In this document: positions 1-13,100 of the stretch, piece by piece
How positions within the stretch are numbered: the stretch's first letter is position 1
Layout of the letters: each line of letters starts with the position of its first letter
Assembly: GCA_027563935.2 (NCBI GenBank)
Contig: CM050446.2
Coordinates: 128,046,499-128,110,498 of the forward strand
DNA: 64,000 bases
Direction: 5' to 3'
DNA from: Costus lasius
Taxonomy: Eukaryota; Streptophyta; Magnoliopsida; Zingiberales; Costaceae
Position numbers and translations under genes: made by a program
Notes under the pieces: model-generated
Databases searched by the model: none
Told to the model about the DNA's origin: nothing
The model's input: only the letters and a program-made list of their open reading frames with translations

Positions 1-269
1 TCTAAAATTTTTCCTGTGACCTTGGGGATCTGTAATAAATCTTCCTGTAACTTCAAATCTTCAAAATCTATTCGAAAATAAGGTAGAATGGCCCGCATTT
101 CACAAACAAATGAAAGAATAGTGAAGATTCTGAACTTTACAAGAAGAAAGGCTAAATTAAGCTATAAAACAAGAATAAAGCCTGAAAAGATTATATGAAT
201 GGTACTTTAAATCATATCAAAATAGCACTCATCATCCAGCTCGATCACAGTCGCTTCGTGCGCCTCTGA
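1..269. other. AT-rich stretch before the chromovirus tail; nothing recognised up to about 210
   Basis: Positions 1-210 give no recognisable protein or repeat. From about 217 a short reading frame on the + strand resembles the Ser/Arg/Gln-rich linker between integrase and chromodomain of chromoviruses. It is out of frame with the chromodomain that follows, and a TGA at 267-269 lies just before the chromodomain frame. I read this as the decayed 3' part of a pol gene. Confidence 0.35.
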
Positions 270-479
270 CAATTCGAACAAAGCATCGGAGAGATCTTGG
301 ATCACCGAGTTTTGAGACATAATAGGATGAACCGACAAATAGAATTTCTCATTCGGTGGGAAGGTTCTCCAATGGAAGAAGCTACATGGTATAAGGTGTC
401 CGAACTGTGGCAGTTCGAGGACGAGGTCCGACGTTATCTTGAGTCACCAAGGGCGGCGACTCACTCCGGAGGGGGAGAA
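270..479 (+). pseudogene. Chromodomain tail of a Ty3/gypsy chromovirus pol, with polypurine tract
   Basis: The frame encodes a chromodomain with the core FLIRWEGSP, EEATW and LWQFEDEV. This matches the C-terminal chromodomain of chromoviral integrases, a module thought to steer integration to particular chromatin. It resembles the chromodomain of the longer element near 48.1 kb (FLVQWEGTP, LWQFEEEL), so both probably belong to the Galadriel-type group. The reading frame runs to 485 into the LTR. A purine-rich tract (ggagggggagaa, 468-479) precedes the LTR and fits the plus-strand primer site. The rest of the element lies upstream of the window or is lost, and the linker is frameshifted, so this copy is inactive. 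Confidence 0.75.
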
Positions 480-2258
480 TGTTAGGCCTACGGGCCGGAT
501 TTTGGGTGCGGCCCAAACCCAGCCCAGCCAACCTTAGCCCAGCCCATCCGAATCCCATAAGCTAACCGGATCAGCAGAGTGATCCAGGGGCCGCCCGGAT
601 TCGTTACGCCAATGGGCGTCTCACGCGCGCACGAATATCTTCGCGTATGCTGGCGGATGGGATGAAGGCATGCCTCGAATTACGTGCCAACATGGAGCGG
701 GCGGCATGGGCGTGAAGAAAAAGTCATCATCGTCGTTGAGATGGATGACGCGCTCGAGCGAAAAAAAAACTTTCGCTGTACTCTTCTCTCCGGTCATCCC
801 TCTCGTCGGACTCATCTCCGAGTACACTCGGCGAAGCTTTCCTAATGTTCCGGTGGTGCGGGCGGGTGGTAGGAACACCGAGCTCAGCTCCATCCCTCTT
901 CTACCATCGCCTTCGTTTCGTCGCCGACGTAGCCGCCATCGACATCCAGATCACCTCAGAAGGCGGCTTCGCATCAGCTTCACCGACTCGACGAAGCCGG
1001 CGGCCTGAGTGATCGCTGAGGTACACTCTTCCTCGCCTGTTTTCCATTTTGCTTCCCCGGTCGAGCTCGCGTCTCCGACGGTGCGCTAGTGTGACACGTT
1101 TCTTCCTCTTGCTTCTCCAGCGAGCCCTCCCCTCTCTTCCCCTAGTTGCCGGCTTGCCTGCGTGCGAGAAGTCCTAGATCCAGTGCTCGCCTACGTGCGA
1201 GCTCCGTTTTTCCTTTCTGTTCGTCGCCTACGTGCAATGCTTGTCGTCCCGGGGTCTCCGCCTGCGTAGGGGGATAGTCGGCGGTCCTTCCTTGAGCGTC
1301 GAGAATCCCAGCTGGGGCGCCTTTTTCATCTGTGGGGAAGATCGATGTCTGCCGTTGCCTGTGCTAGAGTCGCCGGCTCGACTCCCTTCTTCCCCGAGTT
1401 CCCCAGCGTTCGCGAGCCTTCCTCCCTGGCCAGTGCAGGCATCTGCGGGTCTCCTCCACTGCCGTCCGTCGGCTGCTCCGCTGCCCTTCCAGCGCTCGCT
1501 GCCGCGCGAGTAGGGCGGCCTCCTCTCCCATCTCCTCCAACAAGTGTCGACAGTGGCATGATCGGGGTTCCTCCCCAACCCGTCGAGCTCACTTCCGTGC
1601 AAGTGATCATCCACGGTGCCGGCTATTGCCGGTTTGGTCGGTGGCCCTCGGGCGTACCTTCCTTCCTGCCGTTCTCGTCTACGCGTGAGAAGGATGAGAC
1701 CGCAGGCTTCTTCGTCACCTTCGAGTTACATCGCTAGCGGAGCATCGTCCGGCCTCTTCGCCAGCATGCGAGTGAGGAGCCGGCCAGGTTTCTTTCTATC
1801 ACCAGTGTGCGACGCCGTGTGGACGACCATCTACGATCGCCGGGCGCCGGCTTGATCCGATGGACGAGTGGGCGAGTTCGACTCCCCGGCGTGGGACGTC
1901 CGGTTACTCCCCTCCGCTTCCTCCAGCACGTGTGTGTCCAGAAATTATTGTGGACCCCGTCCGACGCGGTCGGTTACGGGTGCATCGCTTTTGGGTTCAG
2001 GTGAACCCGGTTTCACTCGATGACACCGGTTGGCGATGAATTGTCAGTGTTGGTCCAAGTCGTGTTGGAACGATAGTGATCTTTCGCAGAGTCCATAGTC
2101 GGGCTGGGGGTCAGTTCGAGGAATCGTCCCCGCTAGTCGCGTCCAATATAGCGGTTCCGGCCGTTGCGACCCCTATGTGGGTGTATTCAGACTCGAGTTA
2201 AGCGTTGACTCACGGGTAAAAATCATAAAAAAATATTATCGTAATTGAGGACGTGACA
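480..2258 (+). repeat. 3' LTR of the chromovirus, 1779 bp
   Basis: The segment starts TGTTAGGCC right after a polypurine tract and ends with gaggacgtgaca, giving the TG...CA termini of an LTR. Its ends resemble those of the 1466-bp LTRs at 34-37 kb (TGTTAGGCC start, CGTGACA end), so the families may be related. The interior is GC-rich up to about 2000, then AT-rich. The next five bases (tctat, 2259-2263) would be the target-site duplication, but the partner lies outside the window. Open frames on both strands here (670-1008, 1228-1614, 1345-1737) are by-products of base composition. Confidence 0.7.
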
Positions 2259-2582
2259 TCTATTAAGTAGAAACACGTAGCTATTTTTTATAAAAAACAA
2301 TAAAATATTTATACTTGTCACTTTTTTTATTATATATTATGAGAGGATAATTAGGAAATATTTATAATTTATATCACGCCTTTATTTTAATTTCTTAAAA
2401 AAAATAAAATAATAGAAATAGAAAGAGAAAAAAATTTTGTGCTCTCGGTTCCGCCTTGGAACGCAAGCCACGGGGAGGGGTTTGCCTCTTCCGCCTCGTT
2501 CCCCCTTCCCCGATCGCCTCATCGTTTTACTCTTTCTCGTCTACTCATCGCTCGCTCAGTACGTCGTTTCCAGTGGGAGGTG
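2259..2582 (+). promoter_or_regulatory. Promoter and 5' leader of the 205-residue membrane protein gene
   Basis: Only 324 bp separate the LTR end from the ATG at 2583. About 2259-2435 is very AT-rich, and from about 2440 the sequence turns pyrimidine- and GC-rich like a 5' UTR. There is no single clear TATA box. The promoter must be this short, or it must overlap the LTR, which has the same orientation. Confidence 0.4.
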
Positions 2583-4110
2583 ATGCTGCCGCAGAAGCTT
2601 CGGCGTTCCGGCAGAGCCATCTTTCGCACGGTCAGCCCGCGGATGTGGGGCGGCGGTGGTGGCTCAGCCTCCGACCCCTTGGCTCTCGCCGGTCTAAAAA
2701 GGAAGGCATCAAACACCTGGTCAGCGGTTCAGGACACTGTGCTCTCCACCAAGGTGTGCTCTATTTCATTAGTGTTTTTGACCTGATTTACGTTGTTTAA
2801 AAACAAAAATTCAGCAAGAGAGAAGGTAGCTTTATTCTTGGACACTATGAAGTGGGAGGTTGGGATCGTATATATAGTTTTCCTCTTATTGATTTTTTTT
2901 TTTTTTTTTTTTTTTTTGTTGAGTGATACAGCAAACTTTCGAGAGTCACAAAGTGGTCTTCACCATCGGGACCTCTATTGCATCGGTTCTTACTGCATGG
3001 GCAGGTAAACATTGTTCTTTTGTCTTTTTTTTGTAATTTTATTTGACAGTTAAATTTTTCTTAATCAACTGTAAAATTTTCGTGGAAGCAAATAAACAGT
3101 CTGAAAGATTGAATCTATGGATGTGTAAAACCAATTTATCCGATTTCTCATTTTTCAATATTTTACTAATGGAAGGTTGATAATAATGGAGCCATAGAGT
3201 ATTAGAGTAAGAGGACCTATTAGTAGGCATTTTCTAGGAAATCTGAGATAAAAAAAAATTCTGATGAAACATATACCTATTTCGACCAAACTTAGTTGAT
3301 TTGCATGTGCTTTTGACTAAATATTGTTCTGATCTGATTTAATATAATTGGAAGTTATTTTCCGCAAACATGGTCAAACATGGTGGGTTTATATCTTTTT
3401 GTCAGTATTTGGTTTTGAATCAAAGCTTGACCTAGCCAAATTGGCTCCTTTGTCTTTCATAACCAGATCAGTTTTGTGTTTGGATTGGAAAAATGACCCA
3501 ACAACCCAATGCATGAAAACCATTATTGACATTTATTCATCATGTATTTGTGCAGCCTAATTATTGCCAGCCAAATATCCTTAGGGAGGTTATAAACACT
3601 ATATCCATTTAACAAATATTTTTATTATTGTGAAACAACAAGAGATAGGAGGAGAGAAGATAATGAGAAGATACGGGGCAATTAAATTTTCATGGTATGT
3701 TCTTGCAATTGTATAAACCAATATGTAGGTTTTAAACCTATATAAATATCAAATAGTGTGTCATAATAGTATCTTGTTATATCACTACTAGAAACTCAAT
3801 ATTGTTGAGTTAAACTTGGTGCTTGATTTGGTTGTAGGTGAATTATGTAAGAATGATAGCAATGACCAACTTTCGGAAAGATTGAGTGTAGATATTGCGA
3901 TTGTTGTTGTCATTATTGAACATCAAAATATTTATAATTTAGTACCTCTTTAAAATTTAATGTATCAACGAAGCTATATCGTCCACTTCATTGAGAACAA
4001 AAAATTACTATGGTAATGCGTGCCTATGACATGGTTTTAAAATTCATTTCTGTTGGGTGGTATGGCTAATTTGTACTTGTTCAACCGTGTACTGGTGTTG
4101 ATATATGGTT

Positions 4111-4148
<38 letters not shown>

Positions 4149-7100
4149 TTGATGAGTACCTTCGGTACTATATGTCAAATCAGTCTCAGCTGGTACATAC
4201 TAGTTTGAAAGTGGAACGGTATATTGCTGGACCAGTACTAAAAACCATGATCTATGTATCTACTTTCCACTAACCATAAAAGTTGTAGAAGGTAATGCTA
4301 GTACCGGAGTAATAGAAAGAATGTGACGTTAGAAAAAGGTTATCATACAAGAGAAAGCTTGAATAACCCCCAATTAAGGTAGAAAATCCTTAATTATAAA
4401 AAAAATGGACTAATATTTGGATATGTTGGCCAAGCAAGAATAAAAACATCTTGTTCTAGTTTTCTCATTATATGAAATGGATAAGATACATAACCATTGA
4501 CTTTCTTAACACTTGGGGCATATTCATGGAAAAACAGAGCCACCTAAATTGAATTATCATCATGAGGTGAATCAATGTGCAATTTATAATTAGTATTGTG
4601 CATAGTAATTTTTTCATCTAACATCGATATAAATCTCTTGAATGTTCTTAGTAAGGCAGCCTACCTCATCAGTATGCTGATCTAATTTCTCTTTATCTCA
4701 TCTTGCCATTTGAACCAAGAACTCTACTAAGCACATATAAGAGATTTGTATCAATATTGGATGAAAAATTACTAAGTAATTTTAATTATAAATTGCAATT
4801 TGATTTACCTTGTAGTGAATATACAATCTAGGTAGTTATATTTTTGAATGACATGCGTTAGGCGCTTGTTGACAACTATTTCAAGAAACTCCTTGCCCAT
4901 GCATCCAATCCATTTAGTATAACGCTTATGTTCTTGATTTGCCAACAAATTTAAACATTAGATCATTTTAAATATTAAGAACTTGCTACTTACTTGGGGA
5001 CTTTTTAGTTTTCTCCCTTGCTTGTTGACTTTTCTGTATGTTTTATTATTTTTTCTATTGATCTAGTGCATGCACTTCTTTTTACAACACCATTATCACC
5101 TATGGTTCAATAGATAGTGGATTTACAGACAATCATATTTCCATGAGGGAATTTTTTAGTGTGCTTGATGGAGTGGACAATCTGGCTTTTATGATGCTTG
5201 AATTTTAAAATATAAGCACATAATTTAGAACTCCATGAACATCTTGATGTTCTAGTGACAACAACAATCAACAACATCTAACTTGATACCAGATCTTCCC
5301 CAAGTTGATTATTGTTGTCGTACTTACATCATTTGCCTATATCCAAATCAAGCACAAGCTTAACTCATTGAAGTCATGTTTCCATTAATGATGCAATGCA
5401 ATATTAAAACTTATATATTAAGTGGTATTTATTTAAAATTATGCTTCAAATCTATATATTGGTCTTATATTATTGCAGAGGGATTATTACGCCCAATGAA
5501 AATTTAATTGCTTTGTAATTTTTCCTTATCTTCTCTGCCTCAGTTCTCTGTTTTTCTCACGTTCAAAATTTATGTTAAATGGAAGCATAGTTCTTGTAAC
5601 CTTTTGTAATGGTATTTAGCTAGCAACGGAAGCATAACTTTTTAGTTGTAATCTTTCTTACATGCTCTAACATTAATGGATATCTGCAAATGCCAAAGTT
5701 GTCAAGAACTTATTATAGATCTTATGATCTTGCCATCCCTCACAATGGCTTAATAAATCAGAACATGCGCTTAATTGGCATAGACATGGTAGGATCTCCA
5801 ATCCTAGTTTTAGATTCTGAATCCTAGTCATAGGATTTGTAACATCAATTGTCTACTTTGATCTAACAATGCAGATGACTTCATCTGAGTGTCAAACCCA
5901 CTTACCTTAATCTAATCTGCTAACTTGCTATTTGCTAATGTAAGATCCTAAATTGGTTGAATCATTAGGGCAAAATAAGTTTTTTTAAGCATCCACTTGT
6001 CCAATTCTTATAGCCTTCATGTCCAATAATAATTCAATGTTACTGTTAATCTCCCTTTGACTTTTCTATTGACACTTTTGCTAGCCTTGAAGGTATATCT
6101 CCTCATCTTATTGTTGGACTTGCCTTATCATAAGCATGTCTTTGTCCCTTTGCTTTATCCCTTTGTTGCTCATAATGCTGTTAGCTTCATTATTAATTGA
6201 GATAAAAGCTAGTAGCAATCTTCTTTGACGTAATTATTGTGTTTCTTCTTGATTCTTCCTTTGATTAATAATTTTTTTTATTATTTTGAAATTAGTAAAC
6301 ACTAAATAGCAAACTGTCAATTGGCAAAATATTAGTATGTTAAAATATATTTGAGCTAAACTCTCTTAGTTTATAGATATATATATTAATTAAAATATAT
6401 TTAATGATTTAGTAGGATCATTTGATTCCATGCTTCTATCCTATGATCTAATCCAATCTTGGTGGGACTTGATCCTGATAACCATTGGAAATGCTATTTG
6501 CTAGATGTGCCTATGAAACACCATGCTTATTTTTGTATGCATATAATAATGCTATCTTTTTCTTCTACTTTTAGTCAATTAATTGTTTTTTGTTGTTTGC
6601 CAATCTTGGAAATGAAGTCGTATTCTTTTTCTCCAATCATGTTGCAGGTTATACTCTTCGTCAGATCCATCAATCAAACATAGAGAGAAGGCTGGAGTCA
6701 ATGGAACAAGCTGTAAGTCTTTTGTTTCTATACATTCTTGAAACCTACTGTTGTTCTTATAGTAGTAATAAACAACGTAAGTGATTTTTTATGTTAAATA
6801 TGAAGCTTTCTAGTGTATCAATTTCTTTCGATAGATATTTGGCAGAACAGTTTCGTGTACATTTATTAACATTGTTTCTCATACAAGGTACTAGTGATTT
6901 CCTGTGCACTTTGTTTCTATTTCTGTCATTCAACTAATACATGTCTTTCTATCTCAATATTTTGGCATTAGCAAAATTGAACAATTTTTTGAGGTTTTTG
7001 TTACGGAGCTGATCAAACTTGCCCTAGAAGGCTCATATTAGTATGTGCAATCGGAGTGAAGCAATGATTAATGGACTTATTCTATTCCGGCTGTAGTCCT

Positions 7101-10100
7101 TTATTTCTATTATTCTATTGAGACATAATAGGACAAGCTTCATAACCATATTCCTGGCTGTGTTTACTAGAAAGGATGGAAAACAAATGGGGAAGGAAAG
7201 ATAGAAAGAAAGGAAAACTGGTGGACCTTCTTGTGTACTTAGGTCTTGTTTCCTACCATGGAAAGAAAATAGCAAGGAAAGAAAAAAATAAGAGGAAAGG
7301 AAAATAGAATGGATAGAAAGTATAAAGATTTTCTTTCCTTGCGTTTCTTTAGAAGGAAAGAAAGTTATAAAAAAGGATTTTATTTGATATATATACCTAA
7401 TTTTTATGTTTTGACACCATTATTATAAAAATACAATTAATACTATAGAAATAATTTTAAATATTATTAATTGCAAAGAAATACTAAAAACATATATATT
7501 TATAAAATTAGAAAAAAATTAAAAATAATATTCAATACTATAGAAATAATATTAAATATTATTAAGTACGATTACTATTACTTATAATGAAATACTTAAA
7601 AATCTGTACAAATCTAAAATTACAAAAAAAAACTGAAAAATTATACGATAATAGCCAAGCGAGAAGATACAAGCAATATGTTTGTGATGCGATCAGATTT
7701 TTAGTATCCAACCACTATCATTCTTCTACGAGTTATTAATTTTGGAGATGTCTCACCAAGTAATTGGAAAATAGAGAGATATGCTTCATTCTGGTAACCA
7801 AAAATAAATATCAAAATTAAATGCACAAATAGACCTACACATATTCATGCTCTGAATTTAAAGCTTCTGATAACATTTTTAAAATATGCAGATTTCATTG
7901 CAATCAATTGTAACGTTAACACAGATTCAATCACCACTGCGCATTGTTGATTAACCAAAATCACAGCCCCCAGGCATGGCATCTTGGACGTTTTGTTCAG
8001 AAGATAAATGAAAACATAAATTAACCGGATATAAGAATTTTAAAGCTCTCATGGCATCTTTAAACATTTTGTTCATAAGAACAATGAAAACATAAACAAC
8101 TAGATATAAGAATTTCATATCTTTCAGGCATGAAACAAAGATTACAAGAAGTAAGAATTCCGCTGCTCTCAGACATGGCATCTTTAACAAGGGAAAAAAA
8201 CAAAGAACATGCATTAGTTATCAATGACATCCAGTCCACAAGCAAGAGGATCAACAAGTTCTGCCGACCAATTGAATAAAAGAACATAAAACAATATACA
8301 CCATAAAAGATTTGATACAATGACACATACACCATAAATAATATGTCACTTTTGTTTCATTAGACCATGATATGCCACTTTTGTTTTTGAATAACTCATG
8401 GCATGTGCTGAACTTAGTTTTTAGTGTTTTGATTCTATTTTTCAGATGATCTTTTGATAAAGCAATATCAAATGCTTGTACACATGTAGAAAGTATATTT
8501 TTATATGCAGTTGAAACCCTCTTGCTTGTTGTTCAAGCATGACATCTATGAAGACATTGTCCATTTGTTCAATCCACTTGATATTCTCCTTCTTTGAGCT
8601 TTCAGTATACTTTCCTCTTTTACTCATCTTACATTAAAATAAAATTAGTTTTGTTAGGTTAAAACAATGAATCATTGCAAAAGTAAAGATAAAAAGCATA
8701 TAACATTAATCATTATAAAAGTCAACATTACTCATTGCATGAAAGAAAACATAAATATCAAAGTACAAATAACATAGTACATCACTTGAAGTAGTAAATG
8801 TCAAAGTACAATAAAGTAGGAAGGAGCTATGCATAGAAACAATAGAACATCTTGATCTAGAATATCTAAATTACATTCACAAAACATAATCATTCCATGT
8901 TGTATTTGCCATAGCATCTCGCATTATAATCCCATTGTTAGCATCTTCATCTTGTCTATCCCTACTAAAAGCATTTTGTCTTATTGTATTTACTATTTCC
9001 TCATCAACTTCATGATCAACGCCTATTAAGTAGTTATGCAACACACAATAAGCTAGGATAATTTGAACTTATGTGCTAATCGGATAAGGTTCGGTCCCAC
9101 TTTCTATAATTGGAAATCTCTTCTTAAGGACACCAAAAGCCCTTTCAATAATGTTATGAGCAGATGCATGCTGATGGTTGAAAAGTTCAGTCACATTTTG
9201 TGGAGCATGCTTTGAATATTCTTTCAAGTGATAGCGGACTTCTCTATAAGGTATGATAAGATAACTTTTTATTCTGAATCTAACATCACCTAAATAATAT
9301 TTTCCTATGACAATAATATGTAAGTTAATAAAAAAACTAAGACTAACAATGTAGTTTTTAGTGAACGAAGGCATGAAATTTATCTTTAGAATCTTTAAGC
9401 TATTAGATCTAGTGAGAGCATATTCTAATATATGTGGATCTGTTCCTTCCCACCCAGGAAGGACGTAAGTAAATTTCATGTCAAAGGAATATGCTGCCAA
9501 AACATTTGTCGTTGGCCAGTCCTTTCTCCCCCAAATCTAAGTGCGTTCCTAAAAGGTACTCTTACATGAATATGTGTCCCATCAATAGCTCTTAAACAAT
9601 CCTATAATTTTATGTAGTTGATTTAACAATTGAAAGTGTTGTTTATACTAATTTACTTATGAAATAACATACCTTCATATAAGGATAGAATCGATTTGTA
9701 TTGCATATCTCAGAAGGAGTTGTTGAACCATCGGGTTGCTTGATAAACTCACTGTGTAAGCTTATAATTGCCCTTAACACCTCATGGAAGTGACAACTAA
9801 TACTTCTAGGAGCCCGGTGAAAGAAAAGGCAAAGTTCTCAATTTTTGACATTGTGAGCAATCAAATATAAGAAATTTGCAATTTTTTCTTCCATGGTACA
9901 ATTTTTATTAGCTTCAACTAGGTTACTGCCTCGCGGTATCTCACACAAATTCAAAAAGGCATTCGTACCCATCCTTAAAATGTAAAAAAGTTAAAAAATT
10001 ATAATGAATACTTTAAAATATTAAAATAATAAAATATCAATAGGTCACTTTAGCGCATATAAAACACACATACAAGATATTATACAAATAAAATACACAT

Positions 10101-13100
10101 TTTACTATACACAAATAAGAAAAATGAAGCATTATCACGCATAGTTAAGAATATAAATACTAATACAAAACACAAATACAAACATCATATAAACATTTTA
10201 ACAAAAAAATGTCAAATATAATAATATTTTGTGTTGAAACACATATTAATACAAAAACACAAATACAAACATTATATATAAAACACATACAAGATATTAT
10301 ACAAATAAAATACACATTTACCATACACAAACAAGAAAATGGGGATTATGGTGCTTGCTGGACTACCCTTATTTTAAATTCTTGTTTCCTTCCTAATTAG
10401 ATTACGCTCCTTATTCTTCAATGTGTGTTAATTGGCAATTGCAAATGAATTCAAGACATTAGAGTCATGAGTAGTGCGGTAATATTCATCAAGGACGAGC
10501 TCAAGATCAACGACACGCAGGTGGAGATACTCCTCGGCATCCTCAACCTCTACTCCCTCGTGGGATTCTACGCTGCGAGCTTCACCTCTGGATTGGCCGC
10601 CGGTACACCATTGTCGTTGCTACTGCCATCTTTTTCGCCGGCGCCCTCCTCAGGGGCCTCGCTATCTTCTACGCCTTCCTCATGTTTGGACGATTTGCCA
10701 TCGGCATCAACGTCAGCTCCACCCTCATGATTGCTGCCTCTACGCTGTTGAGATCGCCCCCTCCTCGTCCCGTGGCTTTCTCACCTCCTTCCCCGAGGTC
10801 TTCATAAACTCTGGCATCCTTACCATGCCAGAGTCGCCGCGGTGGCTTGTCATGCGGGGCCGCCTTGGCGAGGCCTGCCACATGCTCAACCATACTTCGG
10901 ACATGCCCGAGGAGGTGCAACTGTGACTCAATGACATCATGGCAGCCGCAAGTATCTTGAAGCGGGATGCTGCGTGGAAGGAGCTGCAGCGAGGAGGAGG
11001 AAATGGGTGAGAGGGTAACGCTAACAAGAGATATGCTATAAGCCCTTTTTCTGCCCGAATAAGGCTCATCGCCAAATGAGTTTACCTTTCTAAGTTTTCC
11101 ATCCTCTCTGGTAGAGGGAAAAATGACATTTCCATTCTTTTCACCCTTTTTTCTCTCTCTCTAGTAAACAAGCTGTAGGAGTGTTCCTTATTTCTTTCCC
11201 TAATTCCTCACTACTCACTAGCATATGCCTTTCATATTTCGAAGCACTTGCTTTTGAAACTTATCAGTTTAATCAACAAAATTATTGATATCTGAATGCC
11301 ATATGAGCATATATTTTTGGATAGGTTTTATTGCTTTCAAATACATACAAAACACATATATACTATCATTTTTTGTGCTTTAATTTGCCAAGATAATTTG
11401 ATCATAAATATTTTTCCACTCTTATCATTTGGACTTGGTAATTGCGGCATGCTAGACCTGATTTATTTTCCTCAATTATTAGGTCACTGTTTACTACTGC
11501 TTTTTGTTTAGCCTACAAAAGCTGAAGTTTTAGGTAACCTAATACTAACAGAGCAACAGGCAAACAGACTCAAACTCATGAATGAAAAAAATTAAAGGAA
11601 CATGCTTATGGAGACACTATAAGTTCACCAAGTACAGCACCAGCGATCTTGAAAACAGATTGTATTTCATCCTATAGTGCATTGGACTGTGATGGGTATA
11701 GGGTCTTGGCAAAGACATGATAACTTTAAGGAGGAAGACTGTAAGACCCCATTTACCAGATTGTCATACATAAAGTTCAAGGGTGTAAATGATGATTTAT
11801 GTATTTTAATCTGTCTTAAACATTGTGGGACTCATTGTTAAAAGTTCATTGAGTTGTCAGTTAAAATCTTTGTTGCATTGGATGGAGAGAAAAATAGGAT
11901 TACATGGGTTCACTACCAAGTACCAACTATGGTTTTAAATCTTGGTCTATTGGCATTGGTTGGTTCGGCACATGGTATACTAGTACCGGATTTGCTCAAA
12001 TTGGTGCGTACCATCTACATACAAACTAATTTTTAAAACCTTGTTACCTACTTGCTTTTATCAGCTCATAATTCTGAATTTTTTGAAGTTATTTGACCAA
12101 TAGTTTTAATGACTAGATTATCACTATTTCTTTTTCCGTTCAACATTTAGCTTCTGTTAACTGAATTTGAAGGGCCTACATTAAACATTTTTCTTGTTAT
12201 TCAGTTAAAAGTTAATTATAACATTGAGAAGGAAGAGATAAAAAGAATAACGGCTTCTGGGAGCATCAGCCCTGCAGCTTGCTTTGCAACAGTTGGGACA
12301 TCTGTTATTGTCGGGTGTGTTCCTATTGCTTTAGTTGTTATTGTTTTTATGAATTCTCAATTCTTGAAGAAACCAATACTTTAAAAGTTTGAATCCATTT
12401 GATTAATTTAAGCATATATTACATCCTGCATTTATGTAAATCTCTAACTTTCATTAGAAATGAACTTTGAGGCAAGGTTTGAAATATCGATCTAGATCGG
12501 TGTTTTGGTCCAAGCATATGTACTTGATGGAACCAGACCTTCTTCGTTTGTTTGGCACTTTTGCAGCGACCAGAAGCTTCTTCCTTTATATGCAGCTTCC
12601 GCTAAGAAAGGAAGTTTCTTTCTTTCTTGCCATGAGCGAAAGCTTCTTCCTTTGACTGCCGCTTCCACCGTGTGCGGAAACTTCTTGCTTCATCCGCTAT
12701 TTCCGTCGTGAACAAAAGCTTCTTCCTTTTTTCACCACTTCTGCCTCGACTAGAAGCTTCATCCTTTTGCCATGAGCGGAAGCTTCATCCGCACCTTCCA
12801 CCACGATCAAACCACCGGCGGGTTTTCCCTTATTTATATACTGGTCTATACTCGAACCGGTACATACCGTTTAGCACTGATCGATATTTTGATCCTTGCT
12901 TTGAGGGAACTGTCATGAGGAATGCCTCTCATGCTTTCACTATGCTACTTGACCCCAACCAGTAATTAATCTTTCTTTGTTTAGAAATGATTGACTAATA
13001 AATTGTTGACACTCCCAAATTTATGTTCTGTCTTGGTATAGTTTTGTAAGCTTTTAGATTGTTTTAGTTCTGTCATCCTTTAACACATCCAGATAATTTA

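Noticed and set aside
670..1737. Open frames of 93-130 aa on both strands just before the membrane protein gene
   Set aside because: They lie inside the 480-2258 LTR, overlap each other and show no conserved motif.
4033..4250. tRNA- or SINE-like structure near ggtacatactag
   Set aside because: No A-box/B-box pair or cloverleaf could be recognised; the inverted CATGGTTTT ends fit a MITE better.
10669..11075. Minus-strand frames of 83 and 111 aa over the transporter pseudogene
   Set aside because: They are antisense shadows of the GC-rich transporter fragment on the + strand.
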